Shown here piece after piece: positions 27,041-36,553 of a stretch of DNA of 64,000 nucleotides. The stretch lies in the NCBI GenBank assembly GCA_019639075.1, contig JAHBSO010000004.1, positions 1 to 64,000 of the forward strand, written 5' to 3'. Position 1 is the stretch's first letter. Each line of letters begins with the position of its first letter. The notes beneath the pieces are model-generated. The model saw only the letters and a program-made list of their open reading frames with translations, was not told the origin of the DNA and made no database searches. A program made the translations under genes and the position numbers. Source of the stretch: Actinomycetota bacterium. GTDB lineage: Bacteria > Actinomycetota > Acidimicrobiia > Acidimicrobiales > Iamiaceae.

Positions 27041-27313
27041 TCAGCGGCTGGAGACGTTCTCCTGCTCCCGGGCGTTGTTCATCGCCGACTGACCGAAGCC
27101 GTGCAGCTGCTCGCCGATCTGGTGCATGTGCTGGCGGTGCTGCGGCCACCACTCGTTCTTGAACCGGCGGGCGTCGGGGCCCTCCCAGCCGGCGCCGTTG
27201 ACCTTGCCCTCGATCTCCCGGATCAGGGCCTCGATCCGGTTCTTCGCGTCCTGGAGCGAGCGGCCCAGGTTCTTGACCTCTTCGACGTTCATTCCGTGGC
27301 TCAGGTTCGCCAT
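27041..27313 (-). CDS. WXG100-family type VII secretion protein (stand-alone)
   Basis: This 90-residue protein is a single WXG100 helical hairpin, the small substrate class that leaves through type VII (ESX/Ess) machines as dimers. The turn motif reads GAGWEGPDARRF (W-E-G), followed by NEWWPQH and HGFGQSAMNNAREQ. The common C-terminal Y-x3-D/E signal is not present in standard form. Only one short WXG gene is seen, so a homodimer (EsxA-like) is the simplest model. The ATG at 27313 has AAAGGAAG upstream. The gene has its own promoter element (27388-27431) after the ATPase gene and a hairpin just downstream, so it is probably the most highly expressed member. Confidence 0.9.
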   Translation of the reverse strand: MANLSHGMNVEEVKNLGRSLQDAKNRIEALIREIEGKVNGAGWEGPDARRFKNEWWPQHRQHMHQIGEQLHGFGQSAMNNAREQENVSSR

Positions 27314-27387
27314 CTTCTTCTTCCTTTCGTTGGGGCCCGGTCCGCCGAGATCCTCCCCGGGCTCAACCGTGCGGTGTTGGTGATGAG

Positions 27388-27431
27388 ATCGAACCATCGA
27401 TGGCCCGATCCGGAAATGGGGAGAACTCCCC
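27388..27431 (-). promoter_or_regulatory. GGGGAGTTCTCCCC promoter element, copy 2 (upstream of WXG100)
   Basis: Read on the minus strand, GGGGAGTTCTCCCC (27431-27418) is followed by ATTTC and, 24 bases after the palindrome, by TTCGAT at 27393-27388. The WXG100 ATG is about 75 bases further on. The palindrome starts 9 bases after the stop of the ATPase gene. Motif, flank, spacing and a T-x4-T -10 hexamer match copies 1 and 3, supporting a regulated promoter for the WXG genes. Confidence 0.68.
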
Positions 27432-27439
27432 GTGCTCTC

Positions 27440-30400
27440 CTACGTGGCCACCTCGAAGGGAGGACGGGCGACTTGCACCTTCGCGGTGCGGCCGCCGGCC
27501 ACGTAGAAGCCTCGCCCGGGCGGGAACGCCGCTCGGGAGAACGTCGGTAGCGCCGTCTTGAAGACGCCCTCGCCGTCGTACGGATCGGGCATCAGGCAGA
27601 AGCCGGAACGACCCGCGGTCATCGCGGCCACCAGGCCGTAGGTGTTCGACATGTCCGAAGCCGCACCGTCTCCCAGCACGAGCCAGCCGGCATCGACGGC
27701 CGAGGAGACGAGCTGCGCGATGTCGTCGGCCTCCAGCCACTCGGCAACGGCCGGCACGCCGTCGACCACCAGCACCCCGGGGGGCGGGCGCCACCCCTCA
27801 CCGACGACGGGCCCCGTCGGGTTGACCACGGAACGGGCGACCTCGATCGCTTCAGCCGTGTGCTCGCCCGGCACGACCTCCACCCGCCAGTCGAAGCGTC
27901 GGGCGAGATCCGAACGCCCAGCCCCGACGTACACCTCCGGCACCGCGCCGATCGAGGCCGCGGCGACGACAGCCGAGACCATCGCAGTGGTCTTGCCCGA
28001 GCGGGGCGGACCAACGATGGCGAGGGGCCCGTCGGGATGGAGTACGAGCGGAGCCAGGGTCTCGTCGGCGAGGGCGAAGGCGAGACCCTCCGACGGCGAC
28101 GTCCCCGGAGCTCCGTCGTGGTGGAGATCCTCCCACTCGACATTGTCGGCCAGTCGACCGATGGGTGCGGCGGCGCTCACCCCACGGCCGGCGGCCATCT
28201 CCGCGAGGCGGGCGATGGCCTGGGCCTGCACCGTGACGCTCGGGTCGCCGCCCAGGACCGCGACCTGGACCTCACGGCCGTCGAAGAACCCACGTCCGGG
28301 CGGCGTGCCCTGCGGGAAGGCCTCGGCGGGGACGTTGGCGAACGCGTACTCCTCGTCGTTCGCGAGGCGGAAGACGATGCGTCGCTGGATCGTGGAGGCC
28401 AACGCCGACGGAATGGCGCCGACCCGGTCGGCTGTGACCACGACGTGCACGCCCGCCTGCCGTCCGTCGAGCGCGATCGACTGGAACATGTCGTACACGG
28501 CGAACGAACCGGAGACCTCGTACTCGGACCGGAACGACGGGAACCCGTCGAGGAGGACGAGGATGCGGGCCTCGTCCGGCGCCGATGCGAGTCGCCGGTA
28601 CTTGGTGATGCTGTCGGCACCGGCCTCGGAGTAGCGGCGGACTCGCTCGTCGATCGTCGCCCGCAGGGTGCGCAGGAGTCGCCGGACCCGCTCGTCGTCG
28701 TCGCCGCTGATCACTGCCCCAACGTTCGGGAGGGGCTCCAGCATGGCGAGTCCACGGGAGGCGAAGTCGAGTCCGTACACGTGGCACGGCCCGCCCTTCG
28801 TCGACAGCGAGCCGGCGATCGCAAGGGTGCGCAGGAGCGCGCTCTTCCCGGAGCCACCGGCGCCGACCACGAGCATGTTGCCGTCACGGTCGGGCTCGAA
28901 CGCCACGGGCCGCTGCGCCTGGCGCGCGGGGTCGTCCAGCACACCGAACACGAGCGAGTCGTCGACCCGCGAGATCAGGCGCGGACCATCGGGGCGAGAC
29001 GGCGAACGCCCGAGGTCGTAGGTGGGTTCCAGCTCGGGCAGCCAGGGCTTGCGGGGTTCCCCGAGGCCGGCTTCCCGAGCGGCGTGGCCCATCGTCGTCA
29101 CCAGGCGGGACAAGTCGTTCGGACCTCGATCCGCGACCTCCACGACCTCGACCTCGGGTTCCGGCCACTCCTCCATCGAACCGAGGACGAACGTCGACAG
29201 GGCCATGCGTGGCGGCGGGGCCTCCCCGGTGGTCCAGCCGCCGACGTAGGCGGCTTGGAAGGGGTGCAAGCGACCCGGCCCCAGCTTCACGGCGCCGCGC
29301 CCGGGGACGTCTGCAGAGAACCCGGCGGCGATCTCGGAGCCGACCACGTCGGTGCTGTCGCTCTCATCGGCCATCCGCAGCGCGACACGGAGATTGGTGT
29401 TGGCCCGGAGGTTGTCCTTGATCACGCCCGCCGGGCGCTGGGTGGCGAGGATCAGGTGGAGGCCGAGCGACCTGCCTCGCTGGGCGACGTTGACCATGCC
29501 GTCGACGAACTCGGGCACCTCCGTCGCGAGCGCGGCGAACTCGTCGACCACGATGACCAGGCTCGGGGGCGTGTCGGGATCATGGACCTTCTCGAGCTCG
29601 AGGACGTCCTTGGCCCGCTTGAGGTTGAGGATCTCCTCCCGATGGCGCAGCTCGGCGTTCAGCGAGGTGAGCGCCCGTTGCACGAGGTGGGGGGTCAGGT
29701 CGGTGACCATGCCGACGGAGTGCGGGAGGTCGACGCACTCGCTGAACGCTGCGCCGCCCTTGTAGTCCACGAACAAGAACGTGACCCGGTGCGGGCTGTG
29801 GTTCGCCGCCATGCCCAGGATCCAGCTCTGGAGGAACTCGCTCTTGCCCGCGCCGGTGGTGCCACCGACGAGCGCGTGGGGCCCGTGCGAACGCAGGTCC
29901 AGCTGCATCGGTCCGTGGGCTCCCGAGCCGACCAGCGCATGGAGCGACGCCGCCTTCCGACGGCTCTTTGAGACGATCCCGATCGAAGGGAGGGAGTCCG
30001 ACATCCGCCACCGATCGATCACCGCGTCGTGGGACTCCGCCAGCTCGAGACCGACCTGTTCGAGGAACGAGACACGGCCGGGCAGGTTCGCCCCGTCGTC
30101 GTCGCGCGCGCCGGCGTCGACCACGCACGAGAGCGATCGGGCCAGGTCGAGGGCGGCCCACCCGTCGAGCGGTTCGGTGTCGACCGGGAGCACCTGGTGC
30201 CCGCCGTCGATGAAGCCCGCGGACGCTTGATGGGTCGCAGGGTCGATGGCGAGGAACACCTCGGCCGCGGCGGGGAGCTGCTCGACCGTCGGCGCCACCC
30301 ACAGCAGGTGGACCCCGACGCCAGCACCGCGCTCGGCGAGCTCGACGAGGACGCTCCGGTCCACCGGCACCGCGTCGTCGACGACGAGCACGATGGAGGG

Positions 30401-31909
30401 CACCACCGACGGGCCCTTCGAACCGGACGTGCCCTCACCGAGACGCTCGTCGATCAGACCTCGCAACGCCGAGGCGAGGGACGCCGCCGGACCGGAGCCA
30501 ACCGCGAGGGCGGCGCCGTCGAAGGGCGCATTCGGGGAGGTCGTGTGGGGAAGCCACTTCAACCAGTCCCAGTGGGTGGCGTGCTCGGAGGACACCGCCG
30601 CCGCGATCACGAGCTCGGCGGGGCTGTGGAGGACCGCGAGCTGGGCAACCAGCGCCCGCGCGGCACCGAGCGCGTCGTCGAGCGCCCCGGCGACACCGAT
30701 CACGCCGTTGCGGGAGAGCGATCCGACGACCGGCACGGGGGCCACCATGGCGTGCGACCGCACCGTAGAGAGCAGCTCCTGCCACAGCTCGGGCACGGGC
30801 TGCGCGTTGTTCGGCAGCTGAATCGACACGCGGCTCGGCAGCGCGGCGATGCCGAGCCGGACCTCCCCGAACCCGTGGCGATCGGGCCGACGGGCCCACA
30901 GCAGCGATGATCGAGCGCCCGCGGCGTCGAGGACGTCAGCGGTGCCCGGGTGCTCGCGAAGCCGACCGGCCACCTCGTCGACCTGCATGGCTCGCACCCG
31001 GTCGGACAGATCCGCAAGGTTCGCCCTGAACGCCTCTGTGGCGTCCTTCAGCTCGAGCTTGGCCGTCCGCTTCCCCTCGATCCACGTGCCGATCAGCATG
31101 ATCGGGCTCAGCGCGATGAACAGAACGCTGATGATCTCCCTCGTGAACGCATAGAGAGCGACGCCCATGAGGAGCGGCGCGAGCATCGACAGCACGGGGA
31201 ACCGCTGACGCTTCGGGACACCGGGTGGCTCCGGGGCCGGGAGCTCGACCGCGGGATACACGGGGTCGAGGTAGGGGGAGCGGTTGAACGAGACGACGGG
31301 GCCGATCGGCCGGGCCCCGGCGCGCCGCCCCATCGATTCGACCGCGATCTCGGTGTCACCGAGCGTGACGGAGTCGCCGACCCGGAGCGTGGCCCGCTGC
31401 ACCTGCTCGCCACTGACGAACACACCGTTGGCCGAGCCGAGGTCGAGCACCTCGAGCACGTCGGTGACGTTGAAGCGGGCGTGGCGCTTGGAGACCATCG
31501 CGTCGGTGAGCACGACGTCGCTGCTCCGCTCCCGACCCGCCTGGTTCGCTCCGGATCGCAGCTCGAAGCGCCGTCCCTCGTCGGGCCCGGTCCGCACGAC
31601 CAGGGTCGCGGCCGGGGCCCGGTGGTCGTTGCCGTCGATGTATCGCCCACCATCAGCCTGGACGGCGATCCGGTCCCCGCTCGCGAGCGATGCATCGGCG
31701 AGCGTGGCGTCGGGGTCCAGGACGAGCGGCGCGTCGGGCAGTTCGACGCGAATCGTGCTGGGTCCGGCGGGTGCGTAACCGGCCCGGCGGGGATCCCGGT
31801 CGAGGAGCGCTCGTGCGAGATCGCCGATGGTCGTCGTCGGATCAGCGTCGACCGCCACGTCGACGGCGTCGGTGACGCCTGCACGTTCGAGGGTGAGCTT
31901 CAGGAGCAC
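27440..31909 (-). CDS. Type VII secretion ATPase (EccC/EssC-like) with ubiquitin-like and FHA domains
   Basis: This 1489-residue protein is the FtsK/SpoIIIE-type motor of a type VII secretion system. Residues 1-85 look like a YukD/EsaB-type ubiquitin-like domain. A canonical FHA domain follows (QAGRERSSD near 127, VSKRHARF near 140, GSANGVF near 158), then two membrane segments near residues 240-275. Three ATPase domains are visible: GGTTGAGKSE (about 683) with LVIVVDEFAAL, VVGAGGSGKSALL (about 1018) with ILVLLDGF, and VGPPRSGKTTAM (about 1303) with VLVVDGVPAV. An FHA-bearing motor is typical of EssC of Firmicutes rather than mycobacterial EccC. No EccB, EccD, EccE, EssB or mycosin gene is nearby. 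The GTG start lies 12 bases after the pseudo-transglutaminase gene, so it shares its operon. Confidence 0.92.
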   Translation of the reverse strand: MLLKLTLERAGVTDAVDVAVDADPTTTIGDLARALLDRDPRRAGYAPAGPSTIRVELPDAPLVLDPDATLADASLASGDRIAVQADGGRYIDGNDHRAPAATLVVRTGPDEGRRFELRSGANQAGRERSSDVVLTDAMVSKRHARFNVTDVLEVLDLGSANGVFVSGEQVQRATLRVGDSVTLGDTEIAVESMGRRAGARPIGPVVSFNRSPYLDPVYPAVELPAPEPPGVPKRQRFPVLSMLAPLLMGVALYAFTREIISVLFIALSPIMLIGTWIEGKRTAKLELKDATEAFRANLADLSDRVRAMQVDEVAGRLREHPGTADVLDAAGARSSLLWARRPDRHGFGEVRLGIAALPSRVSIQLPNNAQPVPELWQELLSTVRSHAMVAPVPVVGSLSRNGVIGVAGALDDALGAARALVAQLAVLHSPAELVIAAAVSSEHATHWDWLKWLPHTTSPNAPFDGAALAVGSGPAASLASALRGLIDERLGEGTSGSKGPSVVPSIVLVVDDAVPVDRSVLVELAERGAGVGVHLLWVAPTVEQLPAAAEVFLAIDPATHQASAGFIDGGHQVLPVDTEPLDGWAALDLARSLSCVVDAGARDDDGANLPGRVSFLEQVGLELAESHDAVIDRWRMSDSLPSIGIVSKSRRKAASLHALVGSGAHGPMQLDLRSHGPHALVGGTTGAGKSEFLQSWILGMAANHSPHRVTFLFVDYKGGAAFSECVDLPHSVGMVTDLTPHLVQRALTSLNAELRHREEILNLKRAKDVLELEKVHDPDTPPSLVIVVDEFAALATEVPEFVDGMVNVAQRGRSLGLHLILATQRPAGVIKDNLRANTNLRVALRMADESDSTDVVGSEIAAGFSADVPGRGAVKLGPGRLHPFQAAYVGGWTTGEAPPPRMALSTFVLGSMEEWPEPEVEVVEVADRGPNDLSRLVTTMGHAAREAGLGEPRKPWLPELEPTYDLGRSPSRPDGPRLISRVDDSLVFGVLDDPARQAQRPVAFEPDRDGNMLVVGAGGSGKSALLRTLAIAGSLSTKGGPCHVYGLDFASRGLAMLEPLPNVGAVISGDDDERVRRLLRTLRATIDERVRRYSEAGADSITKYRRLASAPDEARILVLLDGFPSFRSEYEVSGSFAVYDMFQSIALDGRQAGVHVVVTADRVGAIPSALASTIQRRIVFRLANDEEYAFANVPAEAFPQGTPPGRGFFDGREVQVAVLGGDPSVTVQAQAIARLAEMAAGRGVSAAAPIGRLADNVEWEDLHHDGAPGTSPSEGLAFALADETLAPLVLHPDGPLAIVGPPRSGKTTAMVSAVVAAASIGAVPEVYVGAGRSDLARRFDWRVEVVPGEHTAEAIEVARSVVNPTGPVVGEGWRPPPGVLVVDGVPAVAEWLEADDIAQLVSSAVDAGWLVLGDGAASDMSNTYGLVAAMTAGRSGFCLMPDPYDGEGVFKTALPTFSRAAFPPGRGFYVAGGRTAKVQVARPPFEVAT

Positions 31910-31921
31910 GTCGTTCGTTCC

Positions 31922-34327
31922 TCAGGGACGCGTCGATGGGGCAGGGTCGGTCGGGCGTCCGCCAGCAGCCGGAGATCGGGTCGACTGCCGAGGGCGTCGC
32001 ACTCGCACGAGGGACGCGGGCGACAGCGCGGCCCGGATCCGCTGGCCTCGCGGCATCGGTGCCCTGAGCGCGTCGAGCTCGGCATCGAGATGACCCCAGG
32101 CGTCCTGCACCGCGCCGTCGTCGAGCACGGCCGGACCGAACATCGCGGCATCGATCCGGGCGGCGAAGCGTTGCCCGGCCGCCCACCCGACGTCCTCCCC
32201 GGCCGCGACGGCGAGCTCGCGCCTGGTGGCCGAGGGGTCCGGACGTAGACCGAGGTCACGGAGGAAGTCGACGGCTTCGAGCCAGGCCCCGTTGACCCGG
32301 CTGGGGAGGCCGCCGCTGCTGCGCCGGCGACGCCGACGGAGCGCCTTCGCGCCGACGACCGACCCAGCGACCACCGCGATCAGGAGCACCGGCGGGCCGG
32401 CATATCGGAGGATCGTGCGAACGAACCCCGGGATGGCGAACCCGCCTCCGACGTCCCGCCGGTCCTGGCTCTCCTGGTCCTCCCGCTCGGCCGTCGAAGG
32501 GTCGACCTCGACCGGTGGTTCGATGTAGTGGTCGGGGGGAGGTGGCTGCACCGACGGGTTGGACTCGTTCCGGTTGACCTGCGGATCGATGTCGGGCGTG
32601 TTCTTCTCCTCCGGTGTCGGATCGAACGGGACCCAGGCATCGACGCCGTCGAACTTCACCTCGACCCACGCGTCGAGATCCGCTCCGGTCAGCGTGAGGT
32701 CTCCCGAACCCTCGGGTGCGAACCCGACGACCACACGCGCCGGCACGTTCTGCAACCGGAGCATCAGCGCCAGCAGTGCCGCGTACTGCTCGGCGTCGCC
32801 CTTCATCTGCGGCGCGGTCACCATCTTGGCCAAGCGCGACACCGAGTGTCCCGACACCGACACCAGCTCGGCCGGGCCGCCCTTGCTGGAGTCACCGTTC
32901 GCGAACCTGCCTTCGGTGTGCAGCTCGCGCTCGAGCGTCTCAGCCGTGTCGAGGGGCGACGACCCGGGCGCCTTCGCGAGGATCTCGTTCGACTTCGCGA
33001 GGATCTCCCCGAGGTCCTTCTGGACGGCCTCGTCCTGCGGCAGCGGGGGAAGGTCGAACTGCCCTACGGCCTCGCCGCGGAGCTCCGCGCGGTCAGGAAT
33101 CGCGGGGACGCGCACGTCGAGGTCGACGACGTCTCCCTCTTCCAGGATCACCGGCGACGCCGCCGCGTGGGTCCGTCGGTTGTACCGGAACGATCGGGAC
33201 AACTCGTCCGCGGCCTCGCCGCCGAAGGAGGCTGCCGCGAGCGCACCGACGGTGGGGATCCAGACGTCTCGGTAGGTGTCCACGGTGAACGAGAGGTCGG
33301 CCGGGGCCCCGTCCGGTGGATCGGTGACGCGGGTGCCGACCCGTTCGAACCGCCCGGATCCGTTCGCGTCCGAACCACTCACCGACCAGACGACGCCGTC
33401 GTAGCGGTCCATCGTCGCGAGGCGGATCCGGGCGCCCTTCGGAAAGCCTTCGACCTCGAACAGCACGTCCTCGGCCCGGTCCACCGTGTAATCGCGGTAC
33501 CCGGCGAGCGGGCTGGGGTAGTCCGAGAGGTCGAAGGGCGGCACGATCTCCTTGCGGGCCACGGTGCGCGATGCGGACGATGCCAACGGCAGGCTGCCAG
33601 CGGCCACGGTCGCGAAGCCGACCACCACGGCCAGCATGGCCGACGCGGAAAGGACCCTCGGCCAATACACGCCATCGGTGGAACGGCGCGACCGGTTGGA
33701 GCGGACCGCACCCCAGCCGATCACCGCCACCGCGAACACCGTGCCCTGCACCAGCAACGCAGCCGGCTCGGTGGTCCCCAGCACGATCCCGACGACGAGC
33801 GCCAGGATCGCCGGGATCGCCGGTGCGAGCGGCTGATCGGTGCGTCGAGCCAGAACGAGCCCGCAGGAGGTCGTGGCGAAGCCCAGGAGGTACGGGATCA
33901 CCCCGATGCCGTCGATCACCGCGACGGGCGGCGCGGTGGTGACCAGCTCCTTCCACGAGTGGACCAGCGCATCGATCAGCGCGGCCGGCACGAGCGGACC
34001 GGGCAGGAAGCCCGCGATCGCATCGTCGGGCACCGCGATGCCGCCTCCGAAGAAGAACGCCCCGATGACCACGAGCAGGCCGAACAGCGGGCTCATGCGC
34101 CGAGCCGACACCGTCCAACCGGCCACCGTTCCCACGATGATGCCGACCGAGCCGACGACCATCCACGACGACCCGTCGAGCACGGTGCGGAGGCCCAGCA
34201 GCGCGATCACCGCCAGCAGGGCCAACGCCCCCGCGTCGACCAGATCGTCCCTCGTCACGGCCCAAGTCGCATCCCCCGCCTCGCGGCGCGCAGATCGGGG
34301 CGCGGTGGTCGGCGAGACCGCGGTCAT
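31922..34327 (-). CDS. Transglutaminase-like membrane protein lacking the catalytic Cys and His
   Basis: The protein (801 residues) has about six N-terminal membrane spans, a large extracellular part with a transglutaminase-like core, a further span near residue 645 (AGPPVLLIAVVAGSVVGA) and a cytoplasmic tail. The core is recognisable from LALMLRLQNVPARVVVGF and AWVPFDPTPEE. The position that normally holds the catalytic cysteine (G-x-C-x2-F-A) reads GDAEQYAA near residue 510. The expected H-A-W-V-E reads DAWVEV near 554, so both catalytic residues are missing. It is the counterpart of the Tgm protein of the PFNA cluster, probably a structural or binding module. It overlaps the DUF58 stop (ATGA) and precedes the ATPase by 12 bases. 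Confidence 0.85.
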   Translation of the reverse strand: MTAVSPTTAPRSARREAGDATWAVTRDDLVDAGALALLAVIALLGLRTVLDGSSWMVVGSVGIIVGTVAGWTVSARRMSPLFGLLVVIGAFFFGGGIAVPDDAIAGFLPGPLVPAALIDALVHSWKELVTTAPPVAVIDGIGVIPYLLGFATTSCGLVLARRTDQPLAPAIPAILALVVGIVLGTTEPAALLVQGTVFAVAVIGWGAVRSNRSRRSTDGVYWPRVLSASAMLAVVVGFATVAAGSLPLASSASRTVARKEIVPPFDLSDYPSPLAGYRDYTVDRAEDVLFEVEGFPKGARIRLATMDRYDGVVWSVSGSDANGSGRFERVGTRVTDPPDGAPADLSFTVDTYRDVWIPTVGALAAASFGGEAADELSRSFRYNRRTHAAASPVILEEGDVVDLDVRVPAIPDRAELRGEAVGQFDLPPLPQDEAVQKDLGEILAKSNEILAKAPGSSPLDTAETLERELHTEGRFANGDSSKGGPAELVSVSGHSVSRLAKMVTAPQMKGDAEQYAALLALMLRLQNVPARVVVGFAPEGSGDLTLTGADLDAWVEVKFDGVDAWVPFDPTPEEKNTPDIDPQVNRNESNPSVQPPPPDHYIEPPVEVDPSTAEREDQESQDRRDVGGGFAIPGFVRTILRYAGPPVLLIAVVAGSVVGAKALRRRRRRSSGGLPSRVNGAWLEAVDFLRDLGLRPDPSATRRELAVAAGEDVGWAAGQRFAARIDAAMFGPAVLDDGAVQDAWGHLDAELDALRAPMPRGQRIRAALSPASLVRVRRPRQSTRSPAAGGRPTDPAPSTRP

Positions 34328-35517
34328 CGCGACACCGACCGGATGATTCGGGGTAGGTCATCGAGGGCACCCAGCGTGAGCAGCGGGGTGGCCCCGCTGG
34401 CCCGGACCTCTGACGACGCACCCAGCTCGGCCCGGACGATGACCGACCGGGTGGTGGTCCCGATCCGCTGCGCCGCCGCGCTCGCCTCGGCGGCATCGGC
34501 CCGGGACCCGGTGACGATGAAGACGACGCTGGCAGAGGCCAACAGGTCCCGGCCCCGTGCAGCGGTCACGGCGACGGACGGTGCGTCGAGATCGGCCTCG
34601 AGCCCGGCGAGCGCGTCGAGGAACGCGGTGCCGTGGTACGGGGGCACCCGACGGGCCCCGACCAGACAGGTCAGGTCCTGCTCGTCCGCGAGGCATCGCA
34701 CGCCGAGCGACGCGAGGGTCGACATCGCCAGCTCCAGCTCGTCCTCGGAGCGGTAGTCGCCCGGGCGGATGGAAAGCAGGAGCCCGACGTGCGCCAGCCG
34801 GGTGTCCACGAACTCGCGGACCATGAGGGTCCCGTCGGTCTGACGGGCCGTGGTCCGCCAGTGGATGTGGCGCCTGTCGTCGCCGACGACGTACTCGCGC
34901 AGGGTGTGGAACGCGACATCGCTCGGCGACCGGTCGTTCGTCGTCTCGCCCTCGAGGTCCCGCCGCCACCCGGTGGCGATCGACTCGATGGCGACCGTGC
35001 GAGGGTGGACGTAGAGGTGTTCGGTCCCGGTGAAGGTGACTTCGCGCCGCACGAGGCCCAACGGGTCCCCCTGGACGGACCGCACCGGACCGACCGGCAC
35101 GATCGAACGCCGCTTGGTCGGGATGACGAACAGCTCGTCGTAGCTGGCCCCCGCGGCGAGGGCCGGCACGTTCACATGGGCCACGCCGCGACCCACCCTG
35201 GCCTCGAGCCGCATGGGCAGCATCCGTCGCGAGGCCTCGTTGGTGGCCTCGACGGTCGTCGACGCCGGCTCGCCGGCAACGACCCTCGGCGTGGTCAACC
35301 CCAGCAGCACCGACAACGTGCGATTGCCGAAGAGTAGGAAGACGACGCCGATGACGACCGAGAGGAGGCACGCGGTCGCCAGGATGGCGAGCTCGTCCCA
35401 CCCGTAGCGCCAGGCCAGGACCCACGCGACCACGCCGACGGCCAGCACGCTGCGCCCGAGTGGCGTGACCGCCCGCCAGACGTCGCCCAGCCTCCGCTCC
35501 TCCACCCCTCGGGCCAT
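34324..35517 (-). CDS. DUF58-family membrane protein
   Basis: This 397-residue protein has two membrane spans near the N-terminus (about residues 18-60) and the DUF58 signature LREYVVGDDRRHIHWRTTAR near residue 210. A VWA-like domain follows that lacks an obvious intact metal site. DUF58 proteins are usually encoded next to MoxR ATPases and are thought to be their clients or partners in assembling surface or enzyme complexes. Here the gene starts one base after the MoxR stop and ends in a 4-base overlap with the transglutaminase-like gene, which fits a MoxR-DUF58-transglutaminase unit. Its paralogue at 51488 shares the layout. Confidence 0.9.
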   Translation of the reverse strand: MARGVEERRLGDVWRAVTPLGRSVLAVGVVAWVLAWRYGWDELAILATACLLSVVIGVVFLLFGNRTLSVLLGLTTPRVVAGEPASTTVEATNEASRRMLPMRLEARVGRGVAHVNVPALAAGASYDELFVIPTKRRSIVPVGPVRSVQGDPLGLVRREVTFTGTEHLYVHPRTVAIESIATGWRRDLEGETTNDRSPSDVAFHTLREYVVGDDRRHIHWRTTARQTDGTLMVREFVDTRLAHVGLLLSIRPGDYRSEDELELAMSTLASLGVRCLADEQDLTCLVGARRVPPYHGTAFLDALAGLEADLDAPSVAVTAARGRDLLASASVVFIVTGSRADAAEASAAAQRIGTTTRSVIVRAELGASSEVRASGATPLLTLGALDDLPRIIRSVSR

Positions 35518-35518
35518 C

Positions 35519-36490
35519 TCAGGCTGCGCCGCGCTCCGCCGGGGGCGCCACGTCGGCCAGGACCGCGTCGAGCACCTGTTCGGTCGATGCCCCTCCGAAC
35601 TCGGCGTCCGGGGTGAGGATCACCCGGTGACCGAACACCGGCCGCAGGAGGTCCTTGACGTCGTCGGGCACCACGAAGGTGCGGCCGTTGGCGGCCGCCC
35701 ACGTCTTGGCCACCCGCGTGAGCGCGATGCAGCCTCGGGGCGAGACCCCGAGCTTCACCTGCGGGTGGCGCCGGGTCTCCTCGGCCAGCCGAGTGATGTA
35801 GGAGAGGATCGCCGGGTCGACGTGGACCGATGCCGCCAGTTCACTCATCTGGTCGACGGCCTGGGCCGTGATCATCGGCTTCACCTTTGCGGTGCGATCC
35901 CGCACCGACGCGTCCGCCAGCATCGCCACGCTCGTGTCGTGATCGGGGTAGCCGAGGCTCGTCCTCATGAGGAACCGGTCGAGCTGTGCTTCGGGCAGCG
36001 GGTAGACGCCGGCCTGCTCGACCGGGTTCTGGGTGGCGATCACCATGAACGGTCGGCCGATCTCATGGGTCGTTCCGTCGACGGTGACGTGACCCTCCTC
36101 CATGACCTCCAGCAGTGCCGACTGGGTCTTGGGCGAGGCCCGGTTCACCTCATCGACGAGGACGATCGTGGCGAACACGGGGCCCGGGTGGAACTCGAAC
36201 TCGGTCGTCGCCTGGTTGTAGATCGTTGCTCCGGTGACGTCGCTGGGCAGCAGGTCGGGCGTGAACTGGAGCCTCGACTGGCTGCCGGCCACCGTGTTGG
36301 CCAGGGCCTTGGCCAACGAGGTCTTGCCAGTACCCGGCACGTCCTCGAGCAGCAGGTGGCCGCCTGACAGCAGGCACGCGACAGCGAGCCGCACCGCGTC
36401 GGGCTTGCCCAGCACGGCCTCGGACACGTTGTCGGTGAGGTTGGCGAACGTGTCGCCGAACCACCCGGCCTGATCCTGTGTGATCGTCAT
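35519..36490 (-). CDS. MoxR-family AAA+ ATPase
   Basis: This 323-residue protein is a MoxR-type AAA+ chaperone. The Walker A motif reads EDVPGTGKTSLAKALAN near residue 52, Walker B reads TIVLVDEVNRA, and the sensor region reads VIATQNPVEQAG. The C-terminal lid domain (SPRGCIALTRVAKTWAA) is complete. Family members use ATP to assemble or activate partner complexes, often with VWA or DUF58 proteins. An AGGAG site lies about ten bases before the ATG. It follows the giant Ig/FnIII gene after a 63-base gap. It is the only MoxR in the window, and the duplicated second cluster has none, so this ATPase may serve both. Confidence 0.95.
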   Translation of the reverse strand: MTITQDQAGWFGDTFANLTDNVSEAVLGKPDAVRLAVACLLSGGHLLLEDVPGTGKTSLAKALANTVAGSQSRLQFTPDLLPSDVTGATIYNQATTEFEFHPGPVFATIVLVDEVNRASPKTQSALLEVMEEGHVTVDGTTHEIGRPFMVIATQNPVEQAGVYPLPEAQLDRFLMRTSLGYPDHDTSVAMLADASVRDRTAKVKPMITAQAVDQMSELAASVHVDPAILSYITRLAEETRRHPQVKLGVSPRGCIALTRVAKTWAAANGRTFVVPDDVKDLLRPVFGHRVILTPDAEFGGASTEQVLDAVLADVAPPAERGAA

Positions 36491-36553
36491 GCGGTCTGCA
36501 CTCCTGGTCTGAAGCGGGTTGTTGCCTGATCGTGGGTCGGGGAGAGGGGGCGG

